From contig CM041084.1 of assembly GCA_023079485.1 (NCBI GenBank), positions 104,786,467 to 104,850,466 on the forward strand: a stretch of DNA of 64,000 bases, given 5' to 3'. Each line of letters starts with the position of its first letter. Position 1 is the stretch's first letter. Source of the DNA: Archilochus colubris. Its lineage: Eukaryota; Chordata; Aves; Apodiformes; Trochilidae. The notes under the pieces are model-generated. The model was not told the DNA's origin. It saw nothing but the letters and a program-made list of their open reading frames with translations, and ran no database searches. A program made the position numbers and the translations under genes. Shown piece after piece: positions 12,501 to 25,700 of this stretch.

Positions 12501-15243
12501 TTTAAAAATGATCAAGGGAGTGTAACCATGAGTTTAGAACTGCCACAAAAGATTAATTCTCCAAAAACAAACCCACATTTTAACTTTTCAGTGTTTAAGT
12601 GTTTAACTTTTCAGCCTAACTGAACTGCAAACACAAAGGCTCATAAGGGAGTGTTTTATAATTTTTTATTCAGTGATGGTCTTGCCCAATATTATTGGGT
12701 GTGTTTTTTAGGGCAAGAGGTGACTTGAGAGCCTTTGGGGACTGGAACTGTATCTTATGTTCCCAGTTAAATAATTAATTGGGCAGGCTGCTATTTATAA
12801 GTGCTTATAAATACTAAAAGAATTTTAAACTGGAATGTTGCATACAGTCTGGGTCATCCCAGTTCAAGAAGGATGAACCTACCTAGAAAACATGCTTTGA
12901 AGGGATGCTATGATGGTACGAAGAGTGGGGGAGCTCCTTGCAATAGAAAACACCAAGCCATTTTGGCTTGCTTGTGCTCAGAAAAAGAAAGAAGGGATGG
13001 AGTAAGGGGTAGGGAGTTAAACACAGAAAAGGACTTTAGCAAAACTAGATTTGGGATCAGCCCTTTAACTGTGAGATCAAAAAACCCACCAGACTGGAAG
13101 ATGGCACTTGATGAGCTTCTGGAAGGGCTTTTCAGACAGTAGTGACTGAAAAAGCTGTGGGTAAGAGTTAATGAACCAAGAGTTGTGATCCATTCCCAAC
13201 TTTCTAGTATTGTTATTTATTTCCCTGCACCCAACCTGTTTAAACCCTCTGCCCTGGAAAAACACCGAGGATCTGATTCTGGATTTCAGGCACACACCTC
13301 CTGCTCTAGGAAGGAAACAATCTGCAAGAGGCTGAGCATGCTTCACCTCAGCATCATTTCTTGGAGGAGCAGTGAAGTGAGAGTTGTACATCAGGTAGTA
13401 AATTATGATAGTAGTATAATAATAGCAGCAGAGGAGCTGTTTTATACATTTATAGACATCACTATGCCGAACTGCAAAGAAAATTTAGTCTCACACCCAG
13501 ATGGTCAGAGTGAGCTCTTCCAGGTAGGAGCTATTGTCTCCATTCCACTGTGCCTAAAATGGGTCTCTTTTTGGCTGGACCTGGCACAGTATCATACAAA
13601 ACTTACAAAAGCCCAAATCAACACCACTAGGACTTATTTTCAGACTGTCTTTCAAATATCTGAAAAATTTTATGCTGTTCCCTTCTCCCCTTTTGAACAA
13701 ATAAGCAAATGCTTGTAGCAGACATAAAACTTTAACATTTGAAAACTAGTTCAGTTCTCTGTTTCAGCCAGCTGTCATGTACAATCAAATTTAGAAGCAT
13801 TTTGAAATCTACACTTACCATATTTCTTACAGAAAATCTTTGAGGTCCCCCTGAAAACCTTTTCACTACTATAACATTCCCTCTGAATATTCAACTGTAC
13901 CAGTTGCTATTGATAAAGTTGTTTTAGTTCCCTTCAAACTGTGGGTTTTTTTTCAGGGAAAACTTGCGTTCTAGATCAATATGTGATTTATCTGAGATGC
14001 TGTCAAATTAATGGAGTTTCACTTCGGCTGCCAGTAAAAAAAATATGTAGTGTTTTTCCCCATGAGGATTTAGCTAGTCTTTGTGTAGGTGCTGATAGGT
14101 GAATACAAAAGGGGGAAATTAAACCTTACACAACATGACTTTTAACTTCATCCTTTTTTTTTCAAGCTGGCCTGGACCTTGGACTGTGGCCTCTTCATTT
14201 TAGTTTGGTTCAGTTTCTCTTCTCTTTCATGTCCAGGGAGAAAAATTCCCACAACCCAGGTCCATGTGTCAGGCTGCTCACTTTGCAGCAACTCTCTTTT
14301 AATGCCAGTCTGGTACCAGTGCCAAACTCTGCTGGGTGCTGTCACAGAAAGTGCTAGTACCAAAAGGTGAAAGGCATCTTTTCCAATGAATTCAGTATTT
14401 CTCTGCCACTTTACAATGTCTCACACTCTCTTACTCTTTCCTCAGGCAATGGGACTGTAAAATTCAGAAATACAGAGGTTTAATTTAGGAGCTAATACTA
14501 AGTTTAGCTGCTTCTGAAATGATTTAATATATGTATTTTAAAATGACTCTGTGTGAAAAGTTCCTGATTAAATGCCCTGACTATAAATCCTTCACTGACA
14601 GCATAACTATTGCATGCATGGGATGATTCCTGCATAGTCCATTACTGGGTCATATTAAAAAACAAGAAGGGAAGCTTGAAAAATGAAAATTAAAAAAATT
14701 TTTGCCCTAAAGAATGGGAAAAAAATTACCAATTTTTTTTCCCCAATGAAATTTTGTATTTTTTTAATGTATAAAACCATGAAAAATGCCAGCTACCTTT
14801 CTACTACAGCCCTAAATATTTGATGCAATTCAGTCTGTGGACTGTAGGTGTACCTGGATTAAAACAATGACAGCTTAGGGCCTACCTGAGTCTAAATGCC
14901 AAGTCTGAAACTAATTTTCCTCTTGTCTCCAGTGAGTGGAAAAGAAAGAAAAGTGGTTCATTCATTCCACCCTGAGGCTCAGGGAAAAAAACCCAACTCC
15001 AATGCAGATGTTCTGCATGACCAAGACAGCAGAAGCTCCTCAGGACCCAGGCTCACAGCTCTTGGCCCAAATATCAATTTTCAGAACCTGTGGTGGCAGC
15101 TCTTTGGAGGATCCTAATGTCTGCCCGTGAAGATCCAAAGCAGCCCAGCTCCTGCTGGGAAGGCACAGAAGGGCTCACACTCCCACACCAATGTTTCCCT
15201 TGCAGCAAACACAGGGGCTTGGCACACTGGGAGCAGAATAGGG

Positions 15244-15273
15244 CCCACAGTGGTTCACAGTGGCCCACAGCAC
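15244..15273. repeat. Three degenerate 10-bp tandem units
   Basis: Three consecutive decamers related to 'cccacagtgg' ('cccacagtgg', 'ttcacagtgg', 'cccacagcac'). It is a minor tandem repeat. Confidence 0.6.
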
Positions 15274-17079
15274 TGTTCAAGAGATGTCACAACAGTGTCC
15301 AACCAGCTCCAGGATGCAGGCATGCTTCTTCATGTTGCAAAGAATTTTTTTCACCCATTTGCAAGCCCAAATCCTTACCTGACCCCTACAATAGGACACT
15401 GGAGCCTCTCTGGAGATGAGTGAGGATCTGGTTCTTCTTGTGCAGCACAGACATTGTTCTGCTCCAGTTCCTGGGGGAAATCTCTGTGCCATTCTATTGG
15501 GTGTTGAGATGATTTAAATGGTGATTTTTACCACCTGGTGCAGTGCCCTTGCTCATAGGGGTGAAGATCTGTTCCGTCTCCATCCTGCTGCAGACACTGC
15601 CTTTTGCATGGGATGCACCTTTGTCCTAAACTCAACTAGTGAGGTGTTTGCTGGAAGAAAACATGCATGAGGGGCAGGTTTAAAATTAGGATTTTCTCTC
15701 TGAGACCCCTTACAGACATAAGTACTCCACACTAAGTTGGACCACTTCACCAGGAGTTAATGAGTGCTCCTCTCCCCTCTCTCCTCTTCCCTCTACCATA
15801 ATTTGCTTGTCACAGGGATGCTTTTAAGTTTTCTCTAGCAAGGGGAGGGATTGCTTCTCTGTCTCCCCCTGACAGGTAACACCTTGGAAAAACAGCACAG
15901 GGAATGGTTCCCTCACCACCCATGCTGCTTTCGAGTGGCCTTCATGTAGCATCCAGCTTGCTGGGTTGCACTCAGTGTGTTTTGTGTTGAGTGAAGCAAA
16001 GAGGAGAGGTGTGGAGAAATCTCTGTTCCACGAGCATCAGTGAGGTTGATGCATGAAATTGATGCCAACCTGCTCAGCTTCATCAAGAGTAAAGTGCTTG
16101 AGGGCAGCCCTTCCAGACTATTAAAACTGAAGATATAGACACTTCTGTATAGAAAACTCCTAAAGGATTTGAGACAGAGGTTGAAAGGTGGTGACTGGGT
16201 GATCAAAATAGGGGATTTTGGCACTGATATATTCAGGTCCAAAACCTTGCATGAATTTTTTAATGGATTTAGTTTACAAATCTTGCTAAAATCAATTGGC
16301 CTGAGGTACTTACACATGCTCTGAGGCATCATCTCCCTACCTGCCATACAGGAAATTAGATAAGTGTTGTATGGAGTAGCACACCCACAATGTGGTGGGA
16401 ACAGAAAGTGAGGGAAGCATATGAGAGGGTCAAGACCAGGGAGAAGGAGACAAGCAGGGAATGTGAGGGCAAAAGGAACTACTGAAGGCAGAAGATAGGA
16501 GAGCTGAAACCAGAGCTACCTTAACAGCAGATGTACTACTCAGTTTGTCCCATGAGTAAATTTCACATTGACTGCACCAGGACATCAGAATTCTCTTACA
16601 GTCCTTCAGAGATCTTATATGTTTTAGCATTCTCCCAATCTCCTGGGGAACGCTTGGTGGTCACTATCAGAATCACCAGCCCTGAAGTGAACAGCAGTCA
16701 TAGTGCTTTCCACACAGCAATCCTCAGCAAATTACTCAGTGGACTTCAAGAGAAATTCATTAAATAGCCGTGGCTTAGCCTGTAATGTAACCAATAGCCA
16801 CATCATTGTCTTATGTGGATGTAACTGTCTGGTTGCAGTAAGATTATCCAGCATAGTGTGGTTTGGGTTTATATGTCATTATTTAATGATCATTAGACCT
16901 CCGAGGATCAAAAGCTACCTTTAAAATCCAGCTGCCAATGATGCTGGAATGTTTGCCCTTCATACTAATGAACAACAGGCGACTGTTTCTACATCTAAAG
17001 ATCAGCTTAGAAACAATTTACTTTCGAGTTTTCATGGTGCAGGGAAGTATTTTGTACATTTTTTTTTCTTTTTTATGAA

Positions 17080-17215
17080 ACTCACCTGCTGGTGATAGAT
17101 CTAACAGCTGGCTGCATGCGATGAGTTTAACAGAGTGCTAATTAAAACCAATTACATGTTGATTGACCTTCCTTACCAATAAAACATCCTGGCCCACTTT
17201 AAATGCCTCATAGAT
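17080..17215. promoter_or_regulatory. Candidate enhancer-like motif cluster
   Basis: Within about 65 bp there are an E-box (cagctg, 17105-17110), a homeodomain core (taatta, 17139-17144), a second ATTA core in 'ccaattac' near 17149-17155, and a PBX/HOX-like octamer (tgattgac, 17160-17167). Such clusters occur in conserved developmental enhancers, but they also arise by chance in AT-rich DNA. No conservation data were available, so this is only a candidate. Confidence 0.2.
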
Positions 17216-18740
17216 CTCAGCTGGGGCTTGCTTTTACCCCACTGTAGCTATCACTAATCCAAACCATTATTGATTGCACACCACCTTTTGCAATTTACTC
17301 TGATAGGAGGAGGTTCTTGCGCAGTCCTGCTGACATAACAACACCTGGGGGGATGGGGTGGGAGGGGGTGAAAAATCACCTGAGGAAGGGGACTGGCCTT
17401 CTGTTTTAACAAGCTGGAAATTTTTGTTGATGTGAGTCTTCTGGGGAGTTCCTAATGGTGTGATCAGTGGCATGTAATGAGCACAAGGGTACAGCTGTCC
17501 ACACTGCACTGCATGATGCTGCCTGCTCCTCATTATGGTTTGCATCAGCACTGGGGTTTAGGCTTTGCTGACCCTTTGCATTATTTTGGATGAAATAAGA
17601 TACAAATTTAAAGAACAGCTTCTGCTCCTAAGGACCTCCTTAGATGAGTAAGTCCTTAAACACTTAAAGCTTTCTCTGTGGCCACTGCTCCTGTCAAGAG
17701 CAAAGGTTTCCTTTGAAGTGGAAATCTCATTTCATACTTCCTTTATAAATGATGTCAGGTTAAATGGGAACTAAAGCTTTCATGTGTAGTGCAGAGAAAT
17801 AGATAAACATAAAATACAGATGTCATTTGTGTACACTTGTTTCTGCAACATGTACTCTCTCTCTGGCAAGTCTTAATACCTTTTAACAGATACATTCAAG
17901 TTAATTCTAGCTATAAAGTGCAGATTCAGATCAGGAGCTACACTCTCTGAAGCATCCTCTTTTGTATCATACCAGGGATCTACACTGATATTAACTTGAT
18001 ACAGCGAGACTAATTGCAGGGTATGTAGGAGGTATTTCCTTTTAACAACCTTTCAGAATAATTCAATATTCTCTACAATAACTATGAGCATCTCATTTTC
18101 CTTCTTTGTAACATGCTACTCTAAGTACAGCAGTTTGCTGTTCCTATTCATCTCCTCTCTGTGCTAAACTGTCCCATTCTCCTTGGTTCCTTTCATACAG
18201 AAACCACATCAGGCTCCTATTCATCTTGTTTCCTGCCTTTGCTGTATCCTTTCAAAATCTGGGTGTACAGAATGCTGTAACTGCAGCACGAGCGTGATTG
18301 ATGCTTATTGTGGGACTGTGTAATCTCTACTTTCTTTTCCTCCCTTTAAAAATCATGGTAGTGTACAACTATTTTTCTTTTAAAGGCAATTAAATTCTAA
18401 GCAGAACTTTTCATTAAATGATCAACAGTGCTACTTGGGGACTTCCTCTTAAGCATCAGTGTAGCTGTATTTGCTAGTACAAAGTGCCTGAGATCACACT
18501 ACACAGTCCTCCATTTTCTTGTGTCAAATATTGGCGCTTAAAATTTAACAACTGATGAGCACATTTTGCAATTGGTTGCATTTCTTCATTTTATTCTCTT
18601 CAGGGGTTTTGATATGCCTGGCAGGGGATGTAGGAAATGAAAGAGATGGACCTTCAGACAGTGTTTATCCAGAAGTAGTCTGTAATATCTGTGCATCAGA
18701 AGCAGAGGAAAAGGAGAGCAACTGGGGGTCCTTTTTAGTC

Positions 18741-18745
18741 CAGCA
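18741..18745. repeat. 5-bp target-site duplication, left copy
   Basis: 'cagca' lies directly before the TGGTGG start of the LTR and is repeated exactly directly after its CCACCA end (19754-19758). A 5-bp duplication is typical of ERVL-type integration. Confidence 0.8.
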
Positions 18746-19753
18746 TGGTGGGTGACTCTACAATTATGCTAAATATAGGAAGATGTAGAGGTTTATTTGA
18801 TATGGTGAAAAGGTAAATATATTGGGTTCAATATATAGTGAACAGAGCTGTCCCCAGTTGAGGCTGAGCCAGTCCCATATGGCTCAAAGATAGACCCGAT
18901 GCTGGCCAAAGCTGCTCCCATCAGCAATGCTGTTGTCTCCTTTGTGATCATGTATTGAAGAAAGGGTGAAAAATGTTGTGCAACAGCTGTGAGAGTGAGA
19001 AGTGGGGGAAAAAAAAAATAAAAAAGAAAAGTGAAACAGCCTGCAGACACAAGGTTGATGAGGATGGAGGGTTGGGAGGTGCTCTAGGTGTTGGAGCAGC
19101 CCATGATTGAAGCAGAATGTCCTCCTGCAGCCCATGAAGCCCATGCTGGATAGGGCAGACATGCCCTGAAGGAGGCTGCAACCCGTGGAAAGCCCAAGAT
19201 GGAGCAAATTCCTGGCAGGAGTTGTGATCTGCGAAGTAGCCAACCTAGGAACTGGTTTTCTGGCAGGAATGGCAGTCCATGGTGAACTCACACTGGAACA
19301 CTCAGTTCCTGAAGGACTGGACCCTATGGAAAGGATCCATGCTGGAGCAGTTCTTGAAAAACTGCAGCCTCTGTGAAAGACCCATATTGGAGCAGTCTCT
19401 GAAAGAGTGTACCCTATGGGAGTGACCCTGAGCTGAAGCAGAGGAAGAACATGAGGAGGAAGGGGTGTCAGAGATGAAGTTATGAACTGCTCAGAGGAGT
19501 AGAGAGTGTAGAAAAGTCAGGAATGAAGCTGAGCCTTGAGAGAAGGATTGGGAAAGAGGGAGAAAAGATGGCTTTAGTTTTTTATTTCTCACTATCCTAC
19601 TCTGCTATTAATTGATAATAAACTAAATTCAGAATTGTCTTTATTCTTGGCCCATGAACTTTTCATCTTCTTTTCTTCCCTTACTCTGCTGGGGAAGGGG
19701 AGTAAGAGATCAGCTGGGTGGGTGTCTGGCAGCCAGACAAGGTCAATCCACCA
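18746..19753 (+). mobile_element. Solo LTR of an avian endogenous retrovirus (ERVL-like)
   Basis: The element is 1008 bp and starts TGGTGG and ends CCACCA, a perfect short inverted repeat with the canonical TG...CA termini. It is flanked by the exact 5-bp duplication cagca. The interior (about 19090-19460) consists of imperfect units built around 'ctggagcag' and 'gcagcccatg', a pattern I recognise from avian ERV LTRs. A polyadenylation signal (aataaa, 19617-19622) lies near the 3' end, which sets the plus orientation. The last 80 bp ('...ggtcaatccacca') also match the usual end of these LTRs. No primer-binding site, polypurine tract or gag/pol/env follows on either side, so the internal region was lost, presumably by LTR-LTR recombination. 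Class is inferred from duplication length; the exact family name is not established. Confidence 0.85.
19617..19622 (+). promoter_or_regulatory. Polyadenylation signal inside the LTR
   Basis: 'aataaa' sits about 130 bp before the LTR end, the expected position of the R-region signal in retroviral LTRs. Confidence 0.6.
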
Positions 19754-19758
19754 CAGCA
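19754..19758. repeat. 5-bp target-site duplication, right copy
   Basis: Exact copy of 'cagca' from 18741-18745, directly abutting the LTR 3' end. Confidence 0.8.
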
Positions 19759-22700
19759 GGTAATGCACATTATCATAACTTATCATTAATGTGCAAAATT
19801 TAACTATAGTTTCCTTCCTATAAATGAATACAGGAGGACATGTCATCCACTTCTGGTCAGCTTCCTTCCTACCTGCACTTGACTAAGCACAAGTTTAAGT
19901 CAGAGGAGACCTTCCTTATTATTATTTCTCTTCTTTTCATTCCGACCACATTATATGAACTCATGGTACATGAACCAAGCAAGAAAAGTACAGTAGTCAG
20001 AACTCTGAAGGGCTTTTGTATTGCAATTGTGAGCTTTTCTCCCCTTGGTATAATATAAAAATGGCAAAGATTGTATGGAATGAGAGTTTTTAATAACTCT
20101 CCTAAGTGTTCTATTAACTGCCGTGTATCATACAAATGAGATGCAGAAGCTAGGGAAGCATTTTCAGTTGCTGAGTAAAAACAATTTAGGGTGCAAATAT
20201 ACTTCCAGATCCGCATATAGGAATCCTGCCAATTAGGCTTCTGGTAATTTTTATTATTTTTTAAGAAAGTTTTAGGAGAGAAATTCATGACACGACAGCT
20301 CTAGAAATATCTCTGTATCTCGCCAGTGTGCTTTCAAGGCTAAGAATAGCCTGCAATCTGTGCCACATTGTAATGGCTGATGGTAAACTCCCCGGGTTGG
20401 ACAGAAGTCAGGGCTCATGCTGGCTCTCCGAGATGTCTTCTGTCCCAAGTTTTCACCTGAATACTTTCAGCCTCAGTTTCTGACACCTGTCAACTGCCTT
20501 GCAGAGTCTTGGTCTTCAGACACAGCTGCAGTCCCTCACAGGGGCTGGTGGAACCAGGTTGGAGTGGAATTGCTGGGAAGATACTTATGTGTGTGTATAT
20601 GTATATATATAAGTAGAAAATGCTTATGCAGCTAATTAGAGGTAGCTGGGACATTTTGTGGCATGTTGATGTAATGTCAATAAAGTGAAAGGTCTGTCAA
20701 AACCCTGCTGCTCTCTGTGACCTCCTACCTGGGAGCACTGTGAGGATGGAGATGAGAGGCATGCACAGCAGAAAAGATGCTGTGTGGCATGCTTTTATTT
20801 CAACCAGCATATGTCACACCTACCACAAACTACTATAATCTTTATTGTTTTCAATTCCCCTCTAAAGTCCTTGGTGTTTTATTTGTCTGTCAGTACATAG
20901 ATACCATTGTGCAGAGGAATGACAACTTCTTAATAATGTATTTCTCTCCCATTCTCACTCTCTTTTCTCATTTGTATTGGGAAAAATGGATCAAAGAGTG
21001 CATTTTGTTTACAAGGCACTGAAATTCATTACTATCCTGATCTTTTTCAGGAAGGCTCAGAGGAAGATTTACACATTGACCCACTATCGATTATTTCTTT
21101 CAAAAATATGCAGAAAAACCTCTTAGACTTTCTGTACAGAATCTGTCCTTCAGTAGAAGGCCAAACAAGCTCTAGAAATGCTATTTTACATGAGGAGTAT
21201 ACTTTTAGGTACCAGTGTAAGCAGGAAAATCCCTGTGTTGACCAATGTGAATAGCTGTTCTGATTTTGAAATAATGACAAGAATGCAACCTCAAGTACCA
21301 GGATCATGTAGGTTATACTGCTTGAGTGCTTCTTAAGAGTCTAAAACCTCCACTAGATCTGATCCGGGAAGGTGGGGAAGTGCAGTTCTCACAAAGGGAA
21401 ATTTTTATGAATTGCATTTCCCTGCTCACATGGTAGGATTGAGTGGGCTAGCAGAAATACACACAATGAGATTTCTTGAGATGGATCATTGGTCATGGTA
21501 TAAAATGTCTTGAAGTAATTGGTAAATGGAAAGGATAAGGATAGGCTACCATCTAGTGGATCCATTGTAAAATTATTACATTTGTATTTAATCTGTTTTG
21601 TGACTTGAATGGTCAAACCAAAGAAAATCAATTCAATTCCTACGTGCTGAATTACCACCCAAAAGCACTCTGACCACGTATGCATTCAGACTAACTTTAA
21701 AAAAAACCTTGCTGTGCTTTCTTCTGATACCTCAAAGCAGCTCTTTTAGTCCCAAAGCAAAAAGAGACAATGCAGATAATACCGTATTTGACAGGTATCC
21801 TTATTCCTCATTGCCCTGAAGTATCAGGATACAAGAATACAACCATACATTAGTATTTGTAAGGCAATTTTAAGGTGTAAAGCACAGAGAGAAATCTAAG
21901 ATAGACAAAATAGAGGAAATAAGGCATTTAACTTAAATATCTTGGCACACATTTAAAGGTGCAACATAGAATACTCAGTGCAGTAGTCAAGACTCAGCAA
22001 ATGCTAGGGGAGAAGTACAAGTCGAATTTAGTTTATATCCTTGCTATACCCAGCTGGCTTCAGTGCAGTGATTTCTAACCTGAACTGCCACTCTTGCCTC
22101 TGGAGGAATAAGGCCTCCGATGCATCTTGATGTGCTGATGTACCTCTATGTACACTATGCTCGTTGTGTGATATGAATAACCAAGCTTAGTAGTGCAAAT
22201 GATGACTCTTGAGTCTAATCTAAATTGGTGGAATCATCACTGCAACAGGACAGAGAGAAAGGGAATGGGGTTGCTGGGTGCATCCACGTCTTTGCTGCTC
22301 CCAGAGCTGTGGCTCAGCTAGAAAGGAGGTGGTATTAAATGCAAAACTTACAGATAAAGAGCTGGAGACCAGGTCCTCAGATGAAGATTCTTGTTACAGA
22401 AAGTATTTGTATCAGAGAATGACAGATAAGCACACAACTAGAGCAGCCTGGTCTGTTAGGCTCAGGGATTACACTGATGATGCTTTGTTCTGATCAGATG
22501 ATATAACTCCCTGTGACAGTGCCTTCAGAATCATTTGTCATTGCCTAATGAAAATGAGACTTGACATAGATCTACCTTATTAATTGAACTGCAGGTATGT
22601 CTAAAAATCAGTATCTTAAACAACAGAAATATGAGCTGGCCTGTGTGTCAAACCTCTCCATGCTTCCTGCTGGCCTACCTTGACCTTCTGTACCTTCACA

Positions 22701-25700
22701 GAGAATACAGGATGTGTGCTTCGGGATGAGAACACGGTATGTGCCCTCCTGCAGGCATATCCCATGAGCTGGAGGGAGTTTTGGGAAGGTTCTGTGGTGG
22801 CTGGAGCCTCTCCTCTCTTCAATTAACTGGCACTGGGGACAGGGTGGGCAGACACATCTATTTGTATAGACCTGTAGGAGATGGCTGCACCTCTGGAGCA
22901 AAGAAGAGGCTGAGGACATGAAAAGCCAGACTGGGAGACATATTCCAGCAAGCTTTAAGCTAGATGTCTGCAGAGGTGTCAGCAATACAACCACGGGAGC
23001 ACATAGTCAGCATAGGTATTTATGAGCTATTTTTTTCACCCAACTGTCTGGGCAAACCATGCAAATTCTGGTGTTTCAGTGTAACTGGAACTATCCCAGG
23101 CAGCCAGCTTTGTTACAAATTCTTTCCTAGACTGATGGTAACCATAATAAAGTGAAAAATGTAAGGCTTATATCTACCTAATTAAATGTGCCAACATCTG
23201 CTTTCTTTAACTCATTACCTGTGTAGCTTTGGACCAGCCTGGCTCAAAGGTTGTTCAACCTCCTGTAGCTGTTCTGACAGCTCAGTTTTTGTGCCTGGGC
23301 AGACGCACAAAGCAAGCGAAAGGAGGGTAAGAAGGAAGATTGCTCACAGTCAAATTCAGGAGGACATTTGTAACTCTGCCAGGTGGGAGCAGCAGCTCCT
23401 CCCTAGAGATAGCAGCCTCCTCTCTGGTCCATCAGTTTCTGGCTGGAAGCTGGAGCTGGAGGGAAATCTTCTAGATGCATGATGTTTTTTTCTGTCAGTT
23501 GGCAGCAGAAGACAGCACAAAAAGCATTAGGTCAGCAGGCAAAGTCCAAATCAAGAGTCCTTCAAGTTAAACTGAGAGATCTAGCATAAGCTATAGCATT
23601 TATTTTTAAAGAGACCTAGGGACAAGGCATTGAGACTACAGAAAAAGACAAAAAGAAAAGAGTTGTGGAAACTCTCCATGTTTGATAACGTAGAGGCTCT
23701 CCACTTTTACAGATATTAATATTTCTGATGCACAGAAACCAAAGAAATACTCTCCTACATTTTATAACAACCTTTATCTAACTGAATTTAGACCACCAAG
23801 TTCATACCAGTGAAATTCAATTCCCAAAATAATGTTCCTAACTTTCATAAATTCTGCCCAGGTAGGATATTTTTTAGATAGGTTGACCTGAATTCATCTT
23901 ATATGGTGTCTTGTCCATGAGTCACCTGCTGCCTGTTACCCATCACAGCACCAGCACTGTAGCATTCCTGAACCAATACTGAAGAAACCATTTTTGTTTG
24001 ACAGAGGAACAGGATATGACTACCTCTGGTGTTTTAGCAACCCCATCATCCAAAGGATAAAAATTATGCCTTGTGCTACCAAAAAGTTTTCCAAATTGCA
24101 AGAGAAGCCGCAATCCGTGACACAAGGTTTGCAAAAAGAGGCACAAATTAAAAGCATAATAGTATCTGTACATATGTGGGTTTTTTTCTGAGTTGCCAAT
24201 AATATCTGAATCTTTACAATGCTTTTCTAGAAAGGGGAGTTGATACCAATTACTGCAGCCCCCCTTGATTTCAATTTATCGAGCTGTAAACCTGGAACAG
24301 GTTCTCAGAATTCTGCAAATCAAGGGCAGTATATAATGAGAGGACACATTTTGGTGAACTGGAATGTTTTGTGAGCAAGATGTGAATAGTAAAATTTACA
24401 GGCATGGAAGAGAGAGGAAGATTCCCTAAGATATCAGAATTGAGGAACAGCGCTTTTGGGAAACAAGGGGGAAAGGATAAGGTGCTTAAAAGGCCAGGAG
24501 AGGAGAGCAAGAGTCCTTATGCTGACATGTTGACAACTTCCCAGGACGGGAAGGGTCTTTTGACCCTTTTACTTAGCCTGGTTCCTGTCTGCACTTAGGA
24601 AGGTTTACTTCTCCTGAATGGATGCTTGTATGTGCTGCTGCTTTTGAATTTTCATCCCATGGTTGCACTCGCTCACAGTCATGTGTTGATCTCTGCTTTG
24701 TATGATGGAAGTATTTTTTAAAAGCCTTTCCCTGATCCAGCCTGTGTGACCTTGCACTGAGCAGACCTAGGCAAACATTCAGAACAAAATCCAAAAGTGA
24801 ACCTGAAACCTGCTTTTGGGCTTTGTTATGAACTCGAAACTGAATTTTACCATGAGTTTTACAAGCCTAGACTGACTTGGAGGGGACCTGGGCTGATTTA
24901 AGGTTTTACAGGGAACCATTTGATACTCAGAGGCTTAATGTGATTTTGGCGTGAAGCAAAGCAATCCTTGGCTGACTTAGGTCGTTTGAATCCCATATCC
25001 AAGGTGAAATCCAAGGACTGCGTAAACTAAGGGCAACGTGAAGGTAGTGTGTGCACTCAAGTAGCATCTTGAGGCCAAATTCTACACGGTACTGCGGCTC
25101 TGCCGAGGAGCATCAGGATGCATCTCCTAGATGCACACCAGAGCTGAGCAAGCTGGCAAAATTGAAGCCGTAGACACTCAAAGATCAGACCCTGCCCTCC
25201 TGTAAACAAACCCCCTCACTCTCGGTGTGTTTGTGGAGTAATAGTGACATCCTGTGGCCAGTCCTGATTAGTCCCCAGCACGGACAGGCTGTTTATTCCT
25301 CCTGGTGTCAGACATGAGGACCTGCCGAGAGAAGGATGGAGGCAGAGACGGAGAGGGAAAAATTCCATTCCTCCTTAATCTAGATGTTAAATTTCAAAGG
25401 AGAGGAAAGAGTTACAGCACACTTGCTCTTTAGTCCTAATCCAAACATTATGGCCCTTAGCTAATTTAAATGTAAAGTGATTTTAAACATGCTTTCTGAA
25501 GCTGAGCATAGAAATGAATACCCATGGGAGCCGCTGGGCACAGCAGCTGGGAGGGAAACTCAGCTCTGAGCCTAACGTGAGGAGAGGCCACCAGTGAGGT
25601 GCGACACAGGGATGTCTGGGACCATCCTCCAGAGCCTTCTGAGATGGATCCAAATAAGCCAAATATAAAGCAGGAGGCAGCACTGAGATTGAAGAATGTT

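Larger units (their letters stand above)
4924..18740. other. Unassigned AT-rich DNA, no gene recognised
   Basis: About 13.8 kb without a recognisable exon, RNA gene or complete transposon. Visible structure: a T run at 7480-7492, a local duplication at 5142-5229, purine-rich tracts at about 7495-7640 and 9300-9590, and a motif-dense patch at 17080-17215. One long open frame (13185-13718) begins at a GTG, has no recognisable domain, and is of a length expected by chance. Confidence 0.55.

Noticed and set aside
13185..13718. 177-codon open frame on the plus strand
   Set aside because: It starts at GTG, has no domain, no convincing flanking splice sites and no polyadenylation context. About one such frame is expected by chance in 64 kb.
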